From positions 1 through 8,219 of the forward strand of contig DTXR01000730.1 in NCBI GenBank assembly GCA_012962365.1: DNA of 8,219 bases, read 5' to 3'. The stretch comes from Chromatiaceae bacterium. GTDB lineage: Bacteria; Pseudomonadota; Gammaproteobacteria; Chromatiales; Chromatiaceae. A model generated the notes under the pieces. That model made no database searches. It worked only from the letters and a program-made list of their open reading frames with translations, and was not told the DNA's origin. A program made the position numbers and the translations under genes. This document shows positions 1-6,014 of this stretch, in pieces (the first letter of the stretch is position 1; every line of letters begins with the position of its first letter).

Positions 1-93
1 ATTAAAGAAGAGATGGATAAAAACGGGATTCGATTAGTGCTAAACAGTGAACCTGTAAAGTTAGATGGAACAAAGTTAACATTAAATAGCGGT
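1..93 (+). pseudogene. Fragment resembling an FAD/NAD(P)-dependent oxidoreductase, cut at a junction
   Basis: Read from base 1 in frame 1, this stretch is open. It gives a run containing KNGIRLVLNSEPVKLDG followed by TLNSGEVID, which has the rhythm of the pyridine nucleotide-disulfide oxidoreductase fold: a gi.l.l...v..id...v.l.sGe.i segment just before the usual D.lviAtG motif. The resemblance stops at about base 105, where the sequence becomes the antisense of an EAL domain. The piece is AT-rich (29 G/C in 90 bases) compared with the roughly balanced DNA that follows. No start codon is needed because the frame is open at the window edge; the ATG at 13 has a purine-rich stretch directly against it and is probably internal. 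The family call rests on a short pattern match only; it could be chance, or the end of an unrelated element. Confidence 0.35.
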
Positions 94-3000
94 GAAGTCA
101 TCGATGGCTATCCTGACACCCAAATTACGCAGCTTTTTGAAAATGCTGAAATCATTGCCTGTCGTTTGAACAACGTTTTCGGTGATTTCCAGTTCGAGAT
201 TGATTGGCGAAATATCCACCTTTTTCAGGATACTCTGAACCGTATCGAGAAGAGTAGGATCATTGAAGTGCAATGGCGAAATGTTTACAGCCATGCGAAA
301 TTCCGGTAGCCCCTGCATCTTCCAACGCGCAGCCTGCTGGCAGGCGCTGTTCAGTACCCAGTTGCCCAGAGACTTGATCATTCCGATGCGCTCCGCCACT
401 TCAATGAAATGGTTTGGATAGATCAGTCCCTGTGTCGGATGTTGCCAGCGAACCAGTGCTTCAACGCCAATTAACTGGCCCGTTGCAAGATCAACCTGGG
501 GCTGATAGTGCAGTATTAGTTGATCACGCTCGATTGCCTGGCGCAGATCCTGTTCCATTTGCAGGCGCTGATCCGCTTCCAGAGTGTGCCGATGATGATA
601 GAAAGCGAAGCGGTGTTTGCCTTCCTTCTTTGCTGCATACATGGCGCTGTCTGCCGCCTTGAGCAAAGCCTGCAGATCCTGTCCGTTTTCGGGGAAGTAG
701 GCGATACCGATGCTGCAACGTGGCCGTAACTCCCGGTTCTGCAAAGTGACTGGTCGATTGATTTCTATCAGGCTACGGTTGGCAACTTCCGCTGCATCAT
801 ATTGGTCAGACACAGCGTCGATCAGAATGCAAAACTCATCACCACTGAGCCGGGCGATGAAATCAGCTTCCCGTAAAATGCCCCTTAGCCGTTGCGCAAT
901 GATTTTCAGCAGCTCATCACCGGTATCGTGTCCCAGGCTATCGTTGATGTCCTTGAATCCATCCAGATCCAGGTAGAGCAGGGCAAAACGTTCTTCGCGC
1001 CTTTGAGCGGCACGGATGACATCCTCGATGTGCTTGTAGAAGTAGGCGCGGCTGGCCAGGCCCGTGAGTTCATCCGTGTATGCAAGTTGACGAATACGCC
1101 GCTCGTTTGCGCGTTGCTGTGTGACGTCCTGTACCGTTCCAAGCACCACATTGCTAGTATTTGGGGCAATATCCAGTTCCTGGTGTACTGTGATGGCTGG
1201 CCTGTCATCGATGATCAGTCGATAGTCTATGGGCCTGAACGGGGCGCCTTCGGCGGTAGCCATGATTGTGTTTCTCAGGTATTCCCGATCCTTGGGATGC
1301 GCCAGCACCAGGTAGTCCTCCAAAGACAGCCTTTGTGTGTCCGGATCTACCCCGAGCATCAATGCGAGATTTTCAGAAAGTGTCAATAGATTCCTTTCTG
1401 AATCCCAACGCCAATAGCCCAGCCCGGCCATGCGCTGAGCGCTGATCAGCCTTTCCTGGTTTTCCAACAGGTTTTTAGCGTTCTGGCTGGCCCGCAGCTG
1501 GAAACGGATACGCTGCAGCAGCACGGGATAATTGACCGGCTTGATGACAAACCCCGAAGCTCCGGATTTGTAAGCTTTTTCCACTGACTCAGTATCTTCC
1601 AGCCCGGTTACCATCATTACAGGGGTATCTTTCAATCGGGGCATCTGCATCAAACGACGGCAGACCTCAAAACCATCGATTTGCTCCATCATGGCATCCA
1701 GCAGTATCAGATCAGGTTTGTGTTTTGATGCCAGCGCAAGTGCATCCGTACCGTTATCGGCTTCGAATACGTTGTAACCGGAAGAACCCAATACTTCTTT
1801 TGTTGCCAGCCGGAAAGCAGGGTCATCATCCACGACAAGGATCATTTCATCGGCGGTTTTTTCCGTATCGTCAGAAATTTGCAAGTCTTTGGCAGTGGAC
1901 GTCAGCTCACTGTCCAATGCCTCCATGACGTCAGCGAGGTTTGATTCAATAGCAGCAACAAGGTTATCAGCCTCTTCCAGTTGCCCGTTTCTTGCCACTT
2001 CTTCCAGTTTTCGGCATTGGTCTGAAAGTTCCACCGCACCCAGATTAGCGGAAGAAGATTTCAGGCCGTGCGCTATGAATTGCAGTGTCTTGGCATCCTG
2101 CACTTCAAGCGCGCCACGCAGGTTCCTGACATCTTCAGGCGACTGCTTACGGAAGTGATCTGCTACTTTTGAGAGAATATTACGACCGGTTGATTTCTTC
2201 AGATCCCGCAATTGTTTTATTGCTTCAGAATCGAGCACACCGCCTGCATCAGTTTTTGAATTGTCATCACCTTTTTGTGACTTCCGAGCTTGAGGAAGCC
2301 AGGATTGCAACAGCTCTGCCAGTTGGTTCTGCTTGAACGGTTTGCTGATATAGCCATTCATGCCAACAGCCAGGCAGTGTTCTTTGATGCCCTTCTGTAC
2401 GTCGGCTGTCAGTGCGATGATAGGTGTTGGTTCGCATCCCTGTGCTCTTTCTAATTGGCGGATCTTGTCAGTGGCGTCGAATCCGTCCATTCCCGGCATG
2501 TGGCAATCCATCAGAATCAGGTCGTAGGTCTGGTTGCTGAATGCGCGTACGGCTTCCTCACCGTCTTCTGCCAGGTCGGTCTCGCATCCCAGGGATGCCA
2601 GCATGCTAATAGCCACTTCCTGATTGACCCTGTTGTCTTCCGCCAGCAGGATTTTTCCCCGGATTTTGACCGATTCAGGCTTTGTCGCGGCCAGCACTTT
2701 AGGGTCTTCGCTCATTACATCACACAGGCATTCGAGCAATTGTTGCTGTCTGACGGGTTTTTGCAGATAGCAGGCGATGCCTGAATCTCTGAGGGTGAAG
2801 GAGTCAATTTCGGTGCCGGATGAGCTGAGCAATACCATGTAGGGCGTCGGGATATCCAGGCTCTGCTGGATATTGTGGGCCAGTTCCAATCCGTTCATCC
2901 CCGGCAAATGCCAGTCCAGTAAGATAACCTGATATGGGTCGTTTGACTGGGCGGCGGTGAGAAGCACTTTCAGTGCTTCTTTACCGGAGGATACGCTGCC

Positions 3001-4674
3001 ATTGCGCATACCCCATGCGATCACCTGCTTGTGCAGGATTTCCTGGTTTACCGGATGGTCATCGACAATCAACACCCTTTTACCCTTCAGAATATCAGGT
3101 TGCATAGGCTGCTGTGTGCTTTCCCGAGCCTTGGGCAAGGTGATGCCAAAGCCAAATGTGGCCCCTTTGCCTGGTGAGCTTCTAAGTTGCAGGTCACCGC
3201 CCATCAGTGACACCAGACGCCTGGCGATGGCCAATCCCAGGCCTGTACCACCATGCTGCCGGGTGGTAGAACCGTCTACCTGACTGAAAGCATCGAATAT
3301 TCTCTTTTGCTGATCCGGTGCAATACCGGGGCCCGTATCCGACACTTCAAAGTAGATTGTCTGGGCATCGTCTTCTTGTGCCTCTTCTGCGCCAACCCGC
3401 AGCCTGACTTCACCCCGTTCAGTAAATTTGATGGCGTTACCCAACAGATTGACCAGCACTTGCCGAAGCCGTACTGCATCACCACAGATGCGTGAAGGCA
3501 GATCAGGGGGAAGGTTGGGAACAAGCTCCAGGCCCTTGCGATGGGCCTGTGGCGCCATCAGTTCCAGTGTGTCTTCCAGCATGCCACGAAGATCGAAGTC
3601 TTCATTGTTAAGCTCCAGCTTGTTGGCTTCAATTTTGGAGAAGTCGAGAATATCATTGATGACCGCCATCAGACTCTCTGCCGACCGGTGGGCAATGTCC
3701 GCCAGGCGACGGGCATGAAGATCCAATCCGCTGTCCAGCAATAACTCCGTCATTCCCATGACACCATTCATGGGGGTACGGATTTCGTGGCTCATTGTGG
3801 CAAGAAATTCACTCTTGGCCCGGCTGGCATCTTCGGCAATTTCCCTGGCTTTTTCCGCAGATTCTTTGGCTGCCTGTAGATCCTGGGTGCGTTCAGCCAC
3901 CTTTTTTTCCAGTTTTTCCTGATAAGAAGCCAGTTTGTTGTCCCGCTCCTCCAGTTGTTCCAGCATGTTGTTGAAATTGGCAATGATGGTGCCGATTTCA
4001 TCATCTTCTCCGGCGTTGAGGCGTAGCCTGAAATCCTGTTTACTGGAAACCTGTTTCATACCTTCCACCAGGTCGCGAATTGGTGTCGATATGCGTTCCT
4101 GAAGGCGATTTGCAAGGAGATACACGCCAGCCATGAGCAATAGGTAGAGGATAGCGACGATGAAGAGGTATTCAGCAATGTGTTGGTAGAGTGGGGCAAG
4201 GCTGGACTCGATATGCACATACCCAAGATAGTGGTCTTTCAAAAAGATGGGCTTGAACGTCTCTATATGCCTGGGTTCAATTCGATGCTGTGTGGTCGTG
4301 ACATTGTTCCGGTTCAGGCTGATCAGCCATTTCCGGCTCTCTTCGTCGATTTTCCCCGCAACATCGGCATGGCGCATGTAGTGTGCAAATGCCCGCCCGT
4401 TGGGAAGAAACAGGGAGGCCTTATCCACGGACGCTTCCGCTTCCAGGGAACTGAGCAGCTGTTCAGCGATATTGCTGTCATCGAAGGTGAGGGCAGCGGA
4501 TGAATTCGTGGCAATTAAATCAGCGAGTACCTGGACACGCTCAACCATGGTGTGTCGATAGCTAAAATACTCAATCGTGAGGAAAGCAATGGAGGCGACC
4601 AACAAGGCAATGCCGCTGGTTATCAGAATCATTCGCCGCAGTTTGTGTGCAATGGCCAGTTTCCTGGTGTTCAT
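82..4674 (-). CDS. CHASE8-like hybrid histidine kinase with REC-REC-HPt-REC-PAS-GGDEF and a truncated EAL domain
   Basis: This 1530-residue inner-membrane sensor appears to run a phosphorelay into a cyclic-di-GMP output. In order: TM1 (about 13-35); a periplasmic segment like the CHASE8 domain of YfiN (about 40-165, with [12 protein letters not shown]); TM2 (about 168-188); HAMP and coiled coil (190-285); HisKA with SHEIRT His296; HATPase with Asn413, DTGPG (446-450) and GTGLGL (476-481). Next come REC1 (Asp587, Lys639), REC2 (Asp723, Lys778), HPt (His869 in [13 protein letters not shown]), REC3 (Asp993, Lys1045), PAS (about 1073-1190), GGDEF (SGDEF 1277-1281, with RxxD I-site 1268-1271) and EAL (EAL 1405-1407, Asn1464, Glu1496, DDF 1525-1527). 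After DDF come only TAI and a stop, so about 100 residues of EAL are missing. I chose ATG 4674 over an in-frame start at 4782: AAAGGGA lies 6 bases upstream, TM1 follows, and the ATG overlaps the yfiR stop. All kinase and relay residues are present; the missing end may be a chimera. Confidence 0.93.
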   Translation of the reverse strand: MNTRKLAIAHKLRRMILITSGIALLVASIAFLTIEYFSYRHTMVERVQVLADLIATNSSAALTFDDSNIAEQLLSSLEAEASVDKASLFLPNGRAFAHYMRHADVAGKIDEESRKWLISLNRNNVTTTQHRIEPRHIETFKPIFLKDHYLGYVHIESSLAPLYQHIAEYLFIVAILYLLLMAGVYLLANRLQERISTPIRDLVEGMKQVSSKQDFRLRLNAGEDDEIGTIIANFNNMLEQLEERDNKLASYQEKLEKKVAERTQDLQAAKESAEKAREIAEDASRAKSEFLATMSHEIRTPMNGVMGMTELLLDSGLDLHARRLADIAHRSAESLMAVINDILDFSKIEANKLELNNEDFDLRGMLEDTLELMAPQAHRKGLELVPNLPPDLPSRICGDAVRLRQVLVNLLGNAIKFTERGEVRLRVGAEEAQEDDAQTIYFEVSDTGPGIAPDQQKRIFDAFSQVDGSTTRQHGGTGLGLAIARRLVSLMGGDLQLRSSPGKGATFGFGITLPKARESTQQPMQPDILKGKRVLIVDDHPVNQEILHKQVIAWGMRNGSVSSGKEALKVLLTAAQSNDPYQVILLDWHLPGMNGLELAHNIQQSLDIPTPYMVLLSSSGTEIDSFTLRDSGIACYLQKPVRQQQLLECLCDVMSEDPKVLAATKPESVKIRGKILLAEDNRVNQEVAISMLASLGCETDLAEDGEEAVRAFSNQTYDLILMDCHMPGMDGFDATDKIRQLERAQGCEPTPIIALTADVQKGIKEHCLAVGMNGYISKPFKQNQLAELLQSWLPQARKSQKGDDNSKTDAGGVLDSEAIKQLRDLKKSTGRNILSKVADHFRKQSPEDVRNLRGALEVQDAKTLQFIAHGLKSSSANLGAVELSDQCRKLEEVARNGQLEEADNLVAAIESNLADVMEALDSELTSTAKDLQISDDTEKTADEMILVVDDDPAFRLATKEVLGSSGYNVFEADNGTDALALASKHKPDLILLDAMMEQIDGFEVCRRLMQMPRLKDTPVMMVTGLEDTESVEKAYKSGASGFVIKPVNYPVLLQRIRFQLRASQNAKNLLENQERLISAQRMAGLGYWRWDSERNLLTLSENLALMLGVDPDTQRLSLEDYLVLAHPKDREYLRNTIMATAEGAPFRPIDYRLIIDDRPAITVHQELDIAPNTSNVVLGTVQDVTQQRANERRIRQLAYTDELTGLASRAYFYKHIEDVIRAAQRREERFALLYLDLDGFKDINDSLGHDTGDELLKIIAQRLRGILREADFIARLSGDEFCILIDAVSDQYDAAEVANRSLIEINRPVTLQNRELRPRCSIGIAYFPENGQDLQALLKAADSAMYAAKKEGKHRFAFYHHRHTLEADQRLQMEQDLRQAIERDQLILHYQPQVDLATGQLIGVEALVRWQHPTQGLIYPNHFIEVAERIGMIKSLGNWVLNSACQQAARWKMQGLPEFRMAVNISPLHFNDPTLLDTVQSILKKVDISPINLELEITENVVQTTGNDFSIFKKLRNLGVRIAIDDFTAI

Positions 4675-4687
4675 GGTGTGTCCCTTT
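4671..4687 (-). promoter_or_regulatory. Ribosome binding site and ATGA coupling site of the hybrid kinase
   Basis: On the minus strand AAAGGGA (4687-4681) lies 6 bases before the ATG at 4674. The stop TGA of the YfiR-family frame (4673-4671) overlaps this ATG as ATGA, the usual sign of translational coupling in an operon. The site decides the kinase start. Confidence 0.7.
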
Positions 4688-5135
4688 GCTGTTCTGTAGC
4701 AACGACGCTGGCCAATTCCAGAAGCGGGGCTGAAACAGACAGGCCGGCCGCGTGAGCCTGCTGCAGGTTGGTTTTGAAGCAAATGTGTTTATTGCTTGAG
4801 ACAAACTCGATCATGCCGCCATTGCCAGCAAAATGGCTGACATCACTGATGGTGAGCGCCGGTTGTTGTAGCGATTTGTTGACCGATGGCAGAAACGGTT
4901 GTTTTGATACACTGACGAACAGCGGTTCGCAGCGTTCATTCCTTGCCGTGGAATGGGCAAAACGGTAGATAGTGGTGGGCATGTCATGGAATCTTCTTGT
5001 GATCAGGCTATCCAGTGCATTGCCGAAATCATCCTGGCCAAACAGGCAGATGTTGAACGGCTCGCGCTCACTGCTTGTTTTCATAGGGGGGCAATCGACA
5101 AAGTGGGTGAGTTTGTAGTGCAGGGCAACCTTGAA
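4671..5135 (-). pseudogene. YfiR-family (DUF4154) periplasmic regulator, 5' end lost
   Basis: The minus-strand frame ending at the TGA 4673-4671 gives a YfiR/DUF4154 domain. It begins FKVALHYKLTHFVD (matching the family's KAA.LY.f..f..WP opening) and continues with PFNICLFGQDDFGNALDSL, CEPLFVSVS, LTISDVSHFAGNGGMIEFV and a closing KTNLQQAHAAGLSVS segment. YfiR proteins are exported and, in Pseudomonas, hold the periplasmic domain of YfiN inactive. Here no signal peptide or start exists: just upstream of the homologous part the frame runs into the beginning of a TonB receptor read in another frame, and a stop lies at 5153-5151. The only ATG (5084) is inside the domain and would give 137 residues without an export signal. 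The position directly before a CHASE8-like kinase, with ATGA overlap, fits a YfiR-sensor pair. I infer a deletion or assembly join; the family call is firm. Confidence 0.8.
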
Positions 5136-5335
5136 ACTGCGGCTGCGACTTCACTGAGAGTCTGCTTCTTTCTGGAAACAGAGGTGATTTCCATGGAAAG
5201 CAGCTCAGACAGTGACATATTCATAAACTTTTCTACGGATTCTTCCGCAGATAAGCTGCCTGCCCATAACGCAAGCATCAGCAAACCCCCCATGCGGGCT
5301 ATGCAAGCAAGGCAGAATCCTGGTGTCTTCAACAT
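5081..5335 (-). pseudogene. 5' fragment of a TonB-dependent outer-membrane receptor
   Basis: From ATG 5335 the frame encodes a signal peptide (MLKTPGFCLACIARMGGLLM, then LALWAGSLSA before EES). It continues with MSLSELLSMEITSVSRKKQT and LSEVAAAV, the characteristic lead-in of a TonB-receptor plug domain (usual form: LSLEEL..iEVTSVSKK.Q.LsEaAAAVfViT.eDI). After AAAV, at about 5137-5133, the plug is missing and the frame reads 17 unrelated residues through yfiR sequence to the TGA at 5083-5081. A complete receptor has roughly 600-700 residues; only about 67 remain. TTG 5347 is an alternative start four codons upstream; neither start has a clear Shine-Dalgarno sequence. Receptors of this type often head operons with a YfiR protein and a hybrid kinase or diguanylate cyclase, the order seen here. 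I infer that the receptor body and the start of yfiR were removed by one event. Confidence 0.75.
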
Positions 5336-5391
5336 TGCGTAATCCAACAGAAGAGCTTGTGCACGCCATGATTTGTCACTGGTAACTTCAT
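5329..5391 (-). other. Possible 20-codon leader ORF before the receptor fragment
   Basis: ATG 5391 follows AAAGGGG by 8 bases on the minus strand and opens a 20-codon frame ending in a TGA at 5331-5329, which sits just inside the receptor ATG (5335-5333). The product, starting MKLPVTNHG, matches nothing I know. The good ribosome binding site and the overlap with the next start would permit translational coupling, which might explain why the receptor itself lacks a Shine-Dalgarno sequence. It may equally be chance. Confidence 0.2.
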
Positions 5392-5631
5392 CAAATAAAC
5401 CCCTTTACAAAACGCGCTGTATATTCGTTTGTTGAGCCATCTTTAAAGAACAAGCATATTTCGCGCCAAAAACACTTAGAAATGTAAAATGGAAAAAAGA
5501 CTGAAGATCGACACGATTGTTGGCAGTGAAAACCGATGTCTGGTGACCGTATTCTTGGAACATGAAGTGCGTACAGCTGAATCCAGGCGGTTTTGTTTGC
5601 CATGCAGAGCCGCCACGATAGCAAATCAGTG

Positions 5632-5646
5632 GGCGGGCCTTCCGCC
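5632..5646. repeat. GC-rich hairpin, 5-bp stem
   Basis: GGCGG (5632-5636) and CCGCC (5642-5646) pair around a 5-base loop. The following bases (TTCC at 5640-5643, GGAA at 5647-5650) allow an alternative overlapping fold. There is no T-run on either side, so it does not look like an intrinsic terminator. Confidence 0.4.
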
Positions 5647-5673
5647 GGAAAGCAGTCGTTGAGGAGACAATAC

Positions 5674-5689
5674 CGTCAAAAAGTTGACG
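5674..5689. repeat. Inverted repeat CGTCAA-N4-TTGACG
   Basis: A perfect 6-bp inverted repeat with a 4-base centre lies in the divergent intergenic region. The size and spacing suit either a short hairpin or a half-site pair for a dimeric regulator. No regulator is encoded next to it in this window, so its role is open. Confidence 0.4.
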
Positions 5690-5715
5690 CACAGTTGTGA
5701 TCGGGTTGGCGATTT

Positions 5716-5742
5716 CGGCAACTGCTGCCGGGTTTCGCGAAA
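5716..5742. repeat. Hairpin followed by a 10-bp palindrome
   Basis: CGGCA (5716-5720) pairs with TGCCG (5726-5730) around a 5-base loop. Two bases later comes the perfect palindrome TTTCGCGAAA (5733-5742). The tight packing is noticeable in otherwise featureless DNA; it could be an operator or structured leader RNA, but nothing more is shown. Confidence 0.35.
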
Positions 5743-5886
5743 GGCCAATTGTTCTCCATATGTTTTCTATACGCTTCATCTCAATAGTACTCGGCAGGCA
5801 TCCTGATTTCCGATAAAAGGAGGGTTCAATTCAAGAATACATATCGCGCCAATCACCTTTTTCTTAAGGAGTCTTTGAATTAATCT

Positions 5887-5938
5887 GGGCGTAAGATATG
5901 AGGAATATTTTGTTCAGGGAGAACTTTGCGTTACGCCC
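5887..5938. repeat. 8-bp inverted repeat flanking a 36-base AT-rich centre
   Basis: GGGCGTAA (5887-5894) and TTACGCCC (5931-5938) are exact inverted copies separated by 36 bases, 76 bases before the NERD helicase start. The centre is AT-rich. This could be a spaced operator pair around a promoter for the helicase gene, or the footprint of a small element. Nothing in the sequence decides between them. Confidence 0.4.
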
Positions 5939-6014
5939 CTGCCTCAAGAAACAGATCACAGGCATTGTGCAGGCGAACACAAGTGTATGAAGAGAGCACC
6001 AGGATAATGCAAGC

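Larger units (their letters stand above)
5336..6014. other. Gene-free stretch between two divergent transcription units
   Basis: About 680 bases separate the minus-strand receptor fragment from the plus-strand NERD helicase gene. No reading frame here resembles a known family. The longest, about 124 codons on the minus strand (5779-5405), has poor start context and an unlikely composition. The stretch should hold both divergent promoters, but I cannot point to a convincing -35/-10 pair. It contains several inverted repeats, listed separately, and two strong Shine-Dalgarno-like runs (AGGAGGG at 5818-5824, AAGGAG at 5866-5871) with no usable reading frame behind them. I saw no tRNA or cyclic-di-GMP riboswitch consensus by eye. 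Confidence 0.6.

Noticed and set aside
1..93. Integron attC or insertion-sequence end
   Set aside because: A GTTAAC is present but no paired R'/R'' core sites, terminal inverted repeat or target duplication could be found.
13..309. 98-codon plus-strand frame crossing the left junction
   Set aside because: Its second part is the antisense of the EAL domain; only the first 93 bases may be genuine coding sequence, as a fragment.
892..1389. 165-codon plus-strand frame opposite the PAS-GGDEF region
   Set aside because: Complement of well-supported coding sequence with no domain of its own.
4675..4782. Upstream in-frame start of the hybrid kinase at 4782
   Set aside because: The extra 36 residues overlap the yfiR frame, have no membrane or sensor character, and the ATG at 4674 has a good ribosome site and an ATGA overlap.
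5405..5779. 124-codon minus-strand frame in the spacer
   Set aside because: No family resemblance, weak start context, irregular composition; treated as non-coding.
5815..5835. GGTTCAATTC as a tRNA T-loop
   Set aside because: No pairing T-stem, no acceptor stem or anticodon arm around it.
5336..6014. Cyclic-di-GMP or cobalamin riboswitch upstream of the signalling operon
   Set aside because: Searched by eye on both strands for the conserved cores of these classes; none found.
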